Below, piece by piece: positions 37,601 through 46,968 of a stretch of DNA of 64,000 nucleotides. Both the position numbers and the translations under genes were made by a program. Source of the stretch: Hyaloscypha bicolor E (taxonomy: Eukaryota; Ascomycota; Leotiomycetes; Helotiales; Hyaloscyphaceae); NCBI RefSeq assembly GCF_002865645.1, contig NW_020194684.1:1999241-2063240 (forward strand), read 5' to 3'. Positions within the stretch are counted from its first letter, which is position 1. Every line of letters starts with the position of its first letter. The notes under the pieces were generated by a model. That model saw only the letters and a list, made by a program, of their open reading frames with translations, did not search any database and had not been told where the DNA came from.

Positions 37601-37908
37601 CGCGTAGCGGCCAAGGCGAGACGGTGAAAAAGCTCATGGAACGTTTGCATAAAGACGGAAAGAACATAAAAACAGACAGTTCAGATCTCCATTACTCCTT
37701 GGTTATCGGTCTGGTCTGCATGATCTGCAACAGGGAGGTCAGAAATACATCCTTCTATAACTGCAGCATTTGTGACGATCTCGACAAGGACTCCGAACTT
37801 TGTAAAAGTTGTTATTTCAATAACTTTCGATGCCATAGCGAGCATGAGATGCAGAGATGCAGGGTTAATGAGCCATTGACTAGTGAGGAGATCAGGGTCA
37901 CTCGTTAA
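31674..37908 (+). CDS. Fungal NOD-like receptor: PNP/UDP phosphorylase - NACHT - ankyrin - ZZ
   Basis: Five exons (31674-31844, 31913-32978, 33028-33075, 33126-33324, 33390-37908) give exactly 2000 residues. Introns 1, 2 and 4 have clear signals (GTGAGA..TACTAAT..TAG; GTCAGT..GCTAAC; GTACGT..CCTAAC..CAG). Intron 3 (33076-33125, GTCAAT..ATATAG) is my inference, needed to keep frame. Intron 2 could end at 33021 instead. Residues 91-390 are a nucleoside-phosphorylase-like domain (FTIAWICALPKEA, GIGAGIPSE, IEMEAAGIM). NACHT follows with Walker A GEPGVGKS (485-492) and Walker B YIFIDGLDEL (576-585). About 924-1915 hold some 26 ankyrin repeats, many starting TPLSWAA. A ZZ-type zinc finger (1938-1985) has CMIC, CSIC, CKSC and HSEH. 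Such receptors are thought to oligomerise when the repeats bind a ligand and then trigger the N-terminal enzyme. The ligand is unknown. All key motifs are present, so it appears functional. Confidence 0.9.
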
Positions 37909-38079
37909 ACCGCGAAACGCGTGTTTTTCCAACACCTCCTTTTTGATCATTATTATTAAATCAACGAAACAATTATATCTTCGTGAAATTCAAGATGAAT
38001 GACGGTATGATCTTTAGTTCTCCCCTCAGGACCTTGTAGGTACTTGCAGCGTGAGTTTCCACATTCATCGCTCGTGGCG
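37909..38079. other. 3' flank of the NLR gene
   Basis: Balanced sequence between the NLR stop codon and the second TIR element; it should hold the 3' UTR. No clear terminator signal was recognised. Confidence 0.4.
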
Positions 38080-38081
38080 TA

Positions 38082-39316
38082 ACCGAGATCCAAGGTCAAC
38101 GCACGACCAGAGTCAACGCACGGTCATTTTACACCAAAACTCCCGAATTTTGAACTTTAATAAATAAGGAACTAATAACCTAATTAACTTTAAAATTTCT
38201 ATAATACTAGTATACTATTTTTCGATAATAATTATAATATAAAAAAATTAAATTTTATATAAAAGGCTTCTTTTATATTAAAGCCAAAAATAGAAAATTA
38301 ATAATATATAATATTTATAAAATAATTATATAAAAGAAAAGAAAGTAATAAATATAATTAATTATATATTAGTAATATATTATAAAGAATAGTTCCAATT
38401 AAAATTTTAAGTAAAATATTAATATAATAATATAATTTATTTAAAGTTTTAAGTTTTTTTAAAAATATTATTATTAATAAAAGAATAGTATTATTTATTA
38501 AAAGTTTTAATAAAAACGTTTAAATATATTATACTTTTAAATTATATAAAAGAAATATTTACTTTAATAAATAAATAAAATATATTTTATATTTTATTTA
38601 AAAACATAATCTTTTTTATTAAAAATAATTAAATTAAAGATAAATAAAAGTATTTTTAATTATTTTTTCTTATAATATTATAATACTATAGAAGGTAAAG
38701 AATATAAAATAAAGAATATATTAAATACAAATTAATATATAATAATATTTAAAAGCAGAAATTAATTATTTATATTATTAAATTATATTATAATAAATTA
38801 CAAATTATATAAGTATTTAGTATAAGAAATATAACCATTTTGAGTAAGTTTTATATAAGAAAGCTTTTATTATATAATTTTTTAGTTATTTCTTAATTTA
38901 AGCTTCTTTTAAGAATTTTTAATATTTTATTTAAAAATTAAAGTTAAAAGTAAAATTTTATAAGTAATATATAATAATATAAACCTTTTATATTATATAC
39001 TTATACTTCTATATATAATAAAGCATTCTTACTAATATTAACTTTAAAGAACTTATACAGATATAATTATTAAATATTAAATAAAAATTATTAAGTTTTT
39101 TAATATTTTAATAAAAGCTAAGTTTAAGGTTATTAAAAATTGAAGATTAATTAAGAAAAATTATATATTAAATCTTTGGCTTCTTCTCTTTGCAGAACTT
39201 AAAGAAATTTATTTTTCTAATTAGTAATTATTTAATAATTAAGTATTTAATATCGAGTATTCGGCTAAACTTGAGCGTGCATTGACCTTGGGCGTGCGTT
39301 GACCTTGGATCTCGGT
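38082..39316. mobile_element. 1235-bp TIR element, copy 2 (TA target site)
   Basis: Same length, orientation, ends and internal sequence as copy 1 (5962-7196). TA flanks it at 38080-38081 and 39317-39318. The left end starts ACCGAGATCCAAGGTCAACG and the right end is its reverse complement. The interior is AT-rich with no gene and differs from copy 1 by scattered substitutions, some of them A/T transversions. It lies 174 bp after the NLR stop codon. Confidence 0.85.
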
Positions 39317-39318
39317 TA

Positions 39319-40128
39319 TATTCGCAAAGGCTGCCGTCTCCAAGTTGACGCCGCATTATTTCTACTGCAGAGCGTTAGGCAGTCTGCCTACCGATTATTA
39401 TTCTTCCGAGCCGATTTTCCCCCTCTGATATGTTTAGAAAGGTGCTTCTCGATGTCTTCTGGTAGCATATTCTTTTGGGAGAGGGTAGGCAGTTTGTTTT
39501 TCTCCTACGAAGAGCACGGGCCACGGGCCACGGGCGCTGTGGTAGCCTCGGTAGCGGAATGGATATCCAAGGTCGCCAAGTTATTCCGCTCGCCATCGCA
39601 ATATATGTCCGAGGGACGAGGATACGCAATTCTGAAGGCAGCCCCACAACGGGCAACGGTGAATTGCTATGGTCAAGATCCGCTGGTACCTTGTGCCTGG
39701 TCCGTTTCTGCCAGACACACATTCTAGCGTTAGGTGGGAGCGGGTACCTCCGGGCAACCCGCCCTGACGACAGCAGCTACGTACCCCGCCTTGCATAGGC
39801 ATCCCTGCATGAAGGAACCTGGTGGCAATCTGCAATCCCTCGACAACTCCCCAGTTGAATCCCCCAATTTCTTCGAGCCTCCCTTGTATGATCTTGTATT
39901 GTGTATTCTGATTGGTTAATATGCGATCCATTCTCAGCCGCGACAGAGTTACTTTTTCAATCTAAGCGCGATGCTCGTCGTGATGACGGTTAACGCCGCG
40001 TTCAGCCCACATTGCACAGCCTCGCACTATGAACAAGATTCACTATCACTCCATCGAACATTTCATAACCCAGTTTCGTCTCGAACACGACTAGGGGCTC
40101 CGTTCGCCGTGGTCGCGGAATGGCGCAG
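39319..40128. other. GC-balanced region upstream of the broken patatin gene
   Basis: About 800 bp of ordinary-composition sequence. A plus frame without early ATG (39299-39727, 142 codons) and an overlapping minus frame are open, but neither has recognisable content and they overlap each other, so I do not call a gene. The right part should contain the former promoter of the patatin gene that starts at 40129. Confidence 0.4.
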
Positions 40129-40718
40129 ATGCAGTCAACAGTCCCGCCCCGAGACAACCCTCTCAATCACAATGGACTTTGCGTGCTATCTCTAGGTCTG
40201 TTCAATGAATAAATGAATCAACAAACTTATATTCATTATTCATTTCATAACCTTTTTATTGACTCATGAATATATTCGCATTGAGCCCCTTGATTCATGA
40301 ATAATTCATGAATATATTCATGAATCACGCTAAAACTAGGGTTTAATTGGTCGAGCGCCCGGCAGTAAAAGCCGTTATGTCTTACTCTAATTTCCACAGC
40401 TTATGACCTCGGAATATAACATAACCAATAACACTTTAAAATTAAATGCAGGTATAATATTATTCTCTCAAGGTTTAGCTTTTCAACCATCTTATGTTCA
40501 AGATTTTCTATCAACTTGTTGTTCAGTGACGAGTTTTCCACTTTTATGGCTGCATTGTATCCTTCACTTACACGAAAGCACCGAAAACCTCAATATGCGA
40601 CCGGTTCAACCTCATATCAACAGAACAAGACAATCACGCTTTGCTTCAACGCCAATTCGACGAGATCCTGCGAGTCCTTCATCAAGACTAGGTCTCCGCC
40701 AATCCTCTGTCCTCGATT

Positions 40719-43420
40719 ATGCCCGAATCGAAGAGCCCTTTCGCAACCCAAGCCCTTCTGCTACGAGTCGAGCTATTCCACGAACCCCCCTCAACCCTAC
40801 GAAATGTCGAAATCGCAGTCCCTGCTACAGACGAAGATATGCAAATGAGAGATAGAGGTGAAGAGAATATTGATTCAGAGTCACCGTCAGCTGGCCGACA
40901 GCGTCATAGACTTGCTATACCCACAACTGTCACGTTAAGGAAGGCACAAGATCAAGGGGCAAGAGTACGACAAGCTCTAGATGAACGTACTTGGGTTTTA
41001 CCGTATTACGACATTGAGTATATTAATGCGGCCTGGATCAAGTTCTCTGTTAAGGGTAAACCTTCGTACCAAGATCGAGAATGGACGAGTAGATACTGTG
41101 ACGGTTTCTTATCTACTGATTCTGGAAGACATGGAAATACGTCGAATTTAATTCGCCATCTCAAGAAAGATCACAGGTTTACTAAGGCGGATCATACAGC
41201 TGGTCGTACTCCAAAAAATCTCGGGAATATATCTCAACAAGGAGTAATTACGCCATTCTTATAACAGGCGGAAGAAGAGCTATCTCCAGAAGATGCAGTC
41301 CTACGATTTATCGTCCAAACCAACCAGTCCTTCTCTCTCTGCAATCATTCTGCTTTCCACGGTTTATATAAGTCTATGGGCAAAGTTAGTGTCTTCAACG
41401 ATCGCAACACCTTTCGACGATACGGCGAGACTCGATTTAACGCCATTCGCAAAGAGCAAGCCGAGCTACTCGATAAAACCTGCCAATCGATCGCTATATC
41501 CTTTGACGGATGGGGATCAAAAAATCACAAGCATATCATTGGAGGAGTTGGTTATTGGATCGGTCCTGACTGGCAACGTTACTCTGTAAATGTAGAATAT
41601 ACTGAAGCTATTTACGGCAAGTCGGGAGAAGGAATGGCAGAGGTTTTATACGCCTCTTTCGGGGACGATATCAACGAAGTTGAGACGATCGAAAGCGATA
41701 AAGGGCCAATTAAGAAAACTACCACCCATATTGGCCTAAAGATTGCTCACAAAATCATTGCAGTTTGTGGTGATAATGCGTCTAATAACGACACCTTCTG
41801 TGACTACTTCCATCAAAAGCTTTTAGCCAATAACTACGACGATAACCCTCAATCAAATCTTGGTCTTTCACGCTGTCTCTTTCAAGGTCGAGCTAGCCGT
41901 ATTCGGTGTCTAGTACATATTTGCTCCTTGGTTGCAATTGCAGTTTTTAATCACCTAAGTCGGGTACAAGAGAAGAAGCTCAAGCAATTGTACGAAAGGC
42001 AATCGATAATGGCAAAGGTTTCTCCGAGGATTGCGCCGCGCTCAGTATCTATATGAAAATACGAACATTCGTCTTATGGGTGATGGGGAGTGATGAGCGG
42101 CGAGGATGGTGGAAAGAGCTCTGTAACGTCTTTATTCCATTAGATGTTGATACTCGATGGAACTCCCTCTATTTGATGATGCAGGTGGCACGTAAATATC
42201 GAGTCCAAATCGCCCAATTCGGAAGGAGGCATCCTGCTTGCAAGCACCTTATTCCGACGGAAGCTGAATGGGTGATTTGTGAGCAGGTCGAGCGTTGTAT
42301 GTAACCCTTCTACGAAAGCGCGCGGCATTGAAAACCGCCCATCTGCCAAAATGCGAGGAACACCAAAATCGCTACGTTCAGAAAATTACACCAAATCTCA
42401 ATGGAACGCCCGAAACTCTTCAAAAGTGCTTTATGTAATAGAAAAGAAGCAGATCTAACTTTGGCGAAATTTTTATAATAATAGAATATAATACAGAATT
42501 ATGAGAATTTTTGTAATGCGAGCGTTAAAATTGCGCCCGTCATCGCTTATCGAGTTGGACGGATTTCAATGCTGCGCGCTCTTTTGTATAACCATACTTT
42601 AACTGTCTCGAATGAGGTGCCATCTCTACCTCAATATCTTGGTATCATGTGGGGACTGGAAGATCTGTTGGAAGCTGTCTCGAGCGGCGAAGAGCCCTAT
42701 ATTGATATCGGACCAGATCTCAAAGGTGGGTTCGAAGCTGCCAAAGAAACACTTACCAAATGGGGGAATCTAACGCTCGAGAATGACATCTACTACGCCG
42801 CTCACGTCCTTGATCCACGAATTAAACTCACCTTGATTAAAGAGCAATACGGCGATCAAGCTGACGAAGTTATCGAACGAGTCAAAGCCTACTTCAAACG
42901 CCAATACCCTGCCCAATCAAGTACCCCCGCAAGCCAGTTACGACCTGTCACCTTCGAAAGACCTCACAGAGTATCGATCCACGAATGGAACCTCCTTGAG
43001 CGCTCGCGCAAGAGCTAATTGAGCGCAACTGCAAGCATACAACAACATAAAAGCGACTTCGAGCGATATTTCAACGACCTGGTTATTACGTCGTACGAGC
43101 CCTGTGAAGATTGGTGTCTACAATGGTGGAAAGCGAACGAATTCCAATATAAACAAGTGGCAGTTGCGGCCCGAGATCTGTTGGCAATACCCTCTGCAGA
43201 GGTCGACGTAGAGCGCCTATTTTCAGAAGGACGAGATACTCTTGGCATTCATCGTATGGCTTTAGACGTAGATACTATAAGAATGGTGAGGTTGATGAAG
43301 AGCTATTACGATCAGATCGACAAGAAGAAGAGGTTGCTTGCAGAGAAAGAACAAGCCGAACACACTGCAGTCTACGGGGTACGTCTGAATAGCTTCATTT
43401 CTGGAAGGACTACATGCTAA
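40719..43420 (+). pseudogene. hAT transposase, inactivated
   Basis: The frame runs through a BED-like finger region (about 40,990-41,190: INAAWIKF, then TSNLIRHLKKDH), the RNase-H-like core (SIAISFDGWGSKNHKHIIGG; VCGDNASNND; DVDTRWNSLYLMM) and the C-terminal hAT dimerisation block (VDVERLFSEGRDTLG). Three in-frame TAA codons interrupt it at 41262, 42302 and 43016. A 1-nt shift lies near 41961 (frame 0 to frame 2), and a 264-bp MITE is inserted at 42317. Each stop could come from CAA by C-to-T change in a CpA context, the preferred RIP target. The BED finger seems to have one cysteine where two are expected. The N-terminal start is uncertain; the open frame from 40403 is a candidate extension. 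The element cannot encode its own transposase. Confidence 0.85.
42317..42580. mobile_element. 264-bp MITE inserted in the hAT transposase
   Basis: Its ends are 25-bp inverted repeats with 22 matches: the left starts AGCGCGCGGCATTGAAAACC, and the reverse complement of the right starts AGCGCGCAGCATTGAAATCC. Transposase coding is continuous across it (..MxPFYE before, YNHTLTVSNEVP after). The flanks CTTCTACGAA and CTTTTGTATAA may be a mutated target duplication of about 10 bp, which would suggest a Mutator-like parent. It has no coding capacity. Confidence 0.75.
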
Positions 43421-43846
43421 TATTTACGTGATTTAGCCCCGAATCGTTGCCACTGTTGCCAATAAACCGAATACCTTATAAATCGTACGTAGGCTGGTGG
43501 GCATACTGCTGTTGGAGGCTACACGTGATCTCTTTTGTCAAATCGCTCTGAAACGCTCGAAAATGCAATTTAAATCGTTCACCGCCTTTAAACAACATAT
43601 GGCAGAAATACAGGCTCTTATTGGTTGTTTCATAAGAGGTGGTGATTTTGGTCCAAATTCCGGTCGGAAATTAGCATATAAGACAAGATCTATGGCACTA
43701 AAACACTACTAAAAATAGCGTGTTATTCATGAATCGGGCCTCTTGGTTCATATTCAAAATTATAGCCCCAGATTCATCATGAATATGAATAAAATCATGA
43801 ATATATTCGTATTCGTGATTCAATGAACAGCCCTAGCTATCTCTTG

Positions 43847-43895
43847 GTATGTCGTCCATGCTTCTGGAGTTCCATCTGCTAATCTGCGGAATCAG
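43847..43895 (+). other. Spliceosomal intron of the patatin gene
   Basis: 49 nt, donor GTATGT, branch CTGCTAATC, acceptor ATCAG. Its removal joins CTT-G to AC-GGC and restores LSLDGGGVRG. It lies 4 nt after the target duplication of the hAT insertion, so the transposon landed at the very end of exon 1. Confidence 0.85.
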
Positions 43896-43989
43896 ACGGC
43901 GGGGGAGTCCGGGGGCTTTCTACGCTTCTCATTATCAAGGCGTTAATGGCAAAGGTAAATGCAGAACGCAAGAAGGACGGCCAGCCTAT

Positions 43990-44346
43990 TGAACTGGGAT
44001 CGATTTATCGGTGGAAAATCGATATATTGGAGATTGACAATCTGTAGAATGACTAGTTTTGACTAGATACAGGAGAGTGATTCCATAAAAAACAGAGGGA
44101 ATGGGTTCCCTAGCTATATTCCTGATTCCCAGCCCACCATGTGATTTACCCCGCACTTACTTGGTGGTGGGAACGATTTACCAATCTGATTCCTGAACGT
44201 ACGTTTAAGGAACGTAATCGAATGGCGATACTAATAAACGATTGGTGTGCTCGTACGTAAGTAATACCCAATAATCGGACGAACTGAATTAGTGATTGAA
44301 CCTGGAGTGGAAGGAATGGATGCTAGCCAAGCTAGCTAGTTCAACA
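43990..44346. mobile_element. 357-bp insertion in the patatin exon
   Basis: Patatin coding stops at CAGCCTAT (43982-43989) and restarts at CAGCCCTAT (44347-44355); these may be an imperfect target duplication. TTGAACT at the left edge and AGTTCAA at the right (44338-44344) form short inverted ends. The insert has no gene. It includes a GAACGTACGTTTAAGGAACG segment. The class is not clear; the AGCCCTA beside its right end also resembles a hAT terminus. Confidence 0.6.
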
Positions 44347-44406
44347 CAGCCCTATGCAAAGCCTTGCGAACTCTTTGACTTGATCGGCGGAACGAGCACT
44401 GGAGGG

Positions 44407-44673
44407 TAAGGATTCTACACATTCAACACCCCCGATGGACCTCCACAGCCCTGATTAGGCCAGCATGTTGTTCTATTGCAAGCAGAGTTCCCACAGGCGT
44501 GTAGATATTGGGCCCTCCATCTCACGTCAATCATATACTCGAAAATCATGGAGTTGTATTTGAGACTATGTAACCAAATCATATGCGAAACAATGTCAAA
44601 ACAAGATCCCATATTAACAAGTCCTGATAAATTAATATCCTCTTACTATAATCCTGCTCCCCCATGACTGAGG
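44407..44673. other. Unassigned sequence between patatin and AAA+ relics
   Basis: Balanced to slightly AT-rich. A 65-codon minus-strand frame starting at ATG 44612 and ending at 44415 contains six cysteines (ACGNSACNRTTCWPNQGCGG), but it is short, isolated and unlike any family I can name. I leave it as unassigned rather than call a gene. Confidence 0.35.
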
Positions 44674-45129
44674 CTAAAGGTATAACTGACTCACTTCGAT
44701 CCCGCTATTAAACTCAGTAATAAACTTCTTGCTTGCGGTAATAGTCCTTTGAATGTGAGAGAAATATACTCGGCTCTTCTTCTTCTTAGCCAAAGCATGT
44801 GCTATTGCCATAACATTCTTGATCTGGAGCCAATTATTAGCCAAGGGAATAGTAAATATGCCATAGAAATCCCTTACTAGCCTGCTATTAAGCTTGCAAT
44901 TAACTAAATACTTGAACTCGTTAGTATTAATATATGGTAATCCTTAAGCTATATTTGCAATCTTTATAAATAGTTCCCAGACCTTCTTTCCCGTAGCCTT
45001 ACTCAAGTTACTATATCTCAATATAATGTGAATTTTACTAAAGATTGCTTTATTAAACTAAGCAACTCGATTTATTATAAGAAATATAATCCCTTTGCAA
45101 TATTCCAGTTTATAAAGAAATACCGAGAC
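44674..45129 (-). pseudogene. 3' relic of a second AAA+ ATPase gene
   Basis: The minus frame from 45129 down to TAG at 44674-44676 reads 152 codons in register. It matches the C-terminal part of fungal DUF7025-AAA ATPases: LYKLEYCKGIIFLIINRVA (sensor-1 strand), an SKIHIILRY block, KKVWELFIKIANIA, and the lid block NWLQIKNVMAIAHALAKKKK. Two stops interrupt it, a TAG after NRVA and a TAA after KIANIA. Both are one C-to-T step from a glutamine codon. Walker A and B are missing because the LTR at about 45,130 truncates it. It is a different gene from the intact one at 28,227-30,474 but of the same family. Confidence 0.75.
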
Positions 45130-45375
45130 AAGTATCACGATTCCCAGATGCCAGATGCCTCCTAGACACACGTGACGCGGCCGCCTCGCTAGGGAAGTAT
45201 ACTTGGAATATACTAGAGATATTTAGAAGGCTAGCCCCTTCGGGACTAGTGTACTATAGGGTATATATACTCCCTTACAGCCTCCTATATTCTAGTTTTC
45301 CCTTCCTTAGCTTTGAATCGTCTTTATAAGAGATCTTCTACCTTGCTTTCCAAGCCCTAAATGTTACGCTCTGCC
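45130..45375 (+). repeat. Left (5') LTR of the gypsy element, still GC-balanced
   Basis: Contains CTCCTAGACACACGTGACGC and GGCTAGCCCCTTCGGGACTA. Compared with the right LTR nearly all differences are C-to-T or G-to-A on the other copy. It abuts and truncates the AAA+ relic. The exact first base is uncertain by about 10 nt. Confidence 0.75.
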
Positions 45376-45540
45376 GCTTCACTGGTAAATTTAGCGTCAC
45401 GTGATCACGCGATGACGCATGCGGCTGGCTAGTATTTAGAACACCAAAGCTCCTGTACATACGAGCTTCCTTCCTTAGTTTAGAATCCTCGGATTAAGAG
45501 CCACTCTACCTGCTTTCCAAGCCCAGAGCCCGGTTTCGTA
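45376..45540 (+). repeat. LTR-like segment related to the left LTR
   Basis: Shares CTTCCTTAG..TTTGAATC-type, CTACCTTGCTTTCCAAGCCC- and AGAGCC-like strings with the end of the preceding LTR, giving a partial tandem arrangement. It may be a nested LTR of a related family. It is also GC-balanced (CACGTGATCACGCGATGACG). Confidence 0.45.
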
Positions 45541-46931
45541 ATACTAAATACTATACCTATAATAGTATTTAAAGCTTACTTCCTTTAATCCTATAAAGGA
45601 TTTCAAATAAACTAATTCAGAAATATAGGCGCCGCCAAGATAATAGAATCTCAGAAATATAAATAATAGATTCCAGAATAATAAAAGCAAAAAGCTTCAG
45701 AACCTTTAGAGGAATTAGGTATTTATACTTTTATAAATATATACTAATAATATATTAGAAATTCTCCCGAAAACCTAAAAATCGAAGAACCTCGAATAAA
45801 GGCTACTTTTTAACCAGGTCCTAAAGTAATAGATATCTATAGGCTAGTAACCTGACTACTACTCTTAAGCCCTATCCTATAATTTCATAGGCCCTATATA
45901 TATGACGGTAATAAGACTATTAGAGAGAATATAGTAAAGGAAAAATATAATAAGTTAATTTCTTAGAATATTATATAATCCGGAATAATATTAACTTCTT
46001 TTAAGGCTTTTATTAGTTTAGGTTATCTCATTAGTAGCCCTTTCTAAACCGAATGCCCTATTAATATTTTTAGAGGTTTTTTAAACGAATTTATAAAGAA
46101 AGAGGCTTCTTCTTTTATTAAAAAGCTCCTATATACTAATTAGTTTATTACTATTAAAGAATTATATAAATGGGCTAAGGAAGCTAATTACTTGCTTTCA
46201 GATATTAATTTAATTATTACTAGTTATTAGGAAAATCTCAAAAAGTCTATTTTATATAAAACAAGTTATAAAAATACTAAGGGCCTTTTAAGAATACTAA
46301 ACTCTATAATATTAAACTTGAAAATAATATTAAATATTATATAGCTATAGTAAATCGGCTTATAATAGCTCTAACTACTTTTATTTTATTTGCTTTTACT
46401 ATTTCCGTAATTCCGGCTATTTTAAACCCCTCTTAAAAGAATTCCGAACTATTTCCTATTTATTTCTATTTAGGATTTCCTATATTTTATACTTCTTTTA
46501 GAAATACTAGAATTATTAAGTTTCCAGATCTAACTCTCTTTACTAGAGATTATACTATCTTTAATAATTAGCTAGTTCAGATTAAGAATAAGCTATAAAA
46601 AAATACTAATTTATATTCCTTAAAGAATCTCAAAATTATTTATATTTCTAATAAACTTATAAATAATACTCTTGCCCTAACTAATTCTTATATAAATAAA
46701 AATAGCCCGAATTAGTACTATTAGTTCTTAGAATTATATTTCTACCTAAAGAAATTATATTCTAATAAAATATAAAATACTTTCTATAATTTTAGTAAGC
46801 TTTAAATATACTTTAATTAAATATTTTAGGAGTTCTATACTTTCTTCTTATAATTATTTATAAAAAGCAATATTAGTTTTTAAGATATTAAATATAAACT
46901 AAATAAAAAGCTTTTACTAAAGCTCTAAAAG

Positions 46932-46934
<3 letters not shown>

Positions 46935-46962
<28 letters not shown>
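46935..46962. repeat. (AT)14 dinucleotide repeat
   Basis: Uninterrupted AT repeat within the gypsy internal region. No function is implied. Confidence 0.9.

Positions 46963-46968
<6 letters not shown>

Larger units (their letters stand above)
40193..43835 (+). mobile_element. hAT transposon, 3643 bp, with 8-bp target duplication
   Basis: The element is bounded by GCTATCTC on both sides (40185-40192 and 43836-43843), a perfect 8-bp duplication typical of hAT. Terminal inverted repeats are TAGGTCTGTTCAATGAAT on the left and TAGGGCTGTTCATTGAAT (reverse complement of the right end), with two mismatches in 18. TTCATGAATATATTC-type subterminal repeats crowd both ends (40,250-40,330 and 43,715-43,820). 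The base composition is ordinary, unlike the retroelements nearby, so it probably arrived late or was not heavily duplicated. It sits inside the coding sequence of the patatin gene. Confidence 0.92.
40129..44406 (+). pseudogene. Patatin-like phospholipase gene, 5' part, split by two insertions
   Basis: ATG at 40129 opens MQSTVPPRDNPLNHNGLCVL and breaks at 40192, where a hAT element is inserted. Past it the frame resumes at 43844, crosses a 49-nt intron (43847-43895; GTATGT..GCTAAT..CAG) and gives LSLDGGGVRGLSTLLIIKAL, then KVNAERKKDGQ. A second insertion (43990-44346) follows, and 44347-44406 gives PYAKPCELFDLIGGTSTGG. DGGGVRG is the oxyanion-hole motif and GTSTG holds the nucleophile serine of patatin-type lipid acyl hydrolases. 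Sequence after 44406 begins GTAAGG, so an intron may start there, but no further patatin exon is visible. The catalytic Asp region is therefore missing. In fungi this domain is common alone or at the N-terminus of NLRs. Which type this was cannot be told. Confidence 0.88.

Noticed and set aside
33531..37950. Many minus-strand open frames of 60-130 codons opposite the NLR gene
   Set aside because: They lie antisense to clear NACHT and ankyrin coding and follow its codon periodicity. None has recognisable content.
39299..39727. 142-codon open frame after the second TIR element
   Set aside because: It begins with TTG inside the element's right end, has no recognisable motif and overlaps open frames on the other strand.
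44415..44612. 65-codon minus-strand frame with six cysteines
   Set aside because: It could suggest a small secreted protein, but there is no signal peptide-like start, no intron context and no family match. The locus is a mosaic of relics.
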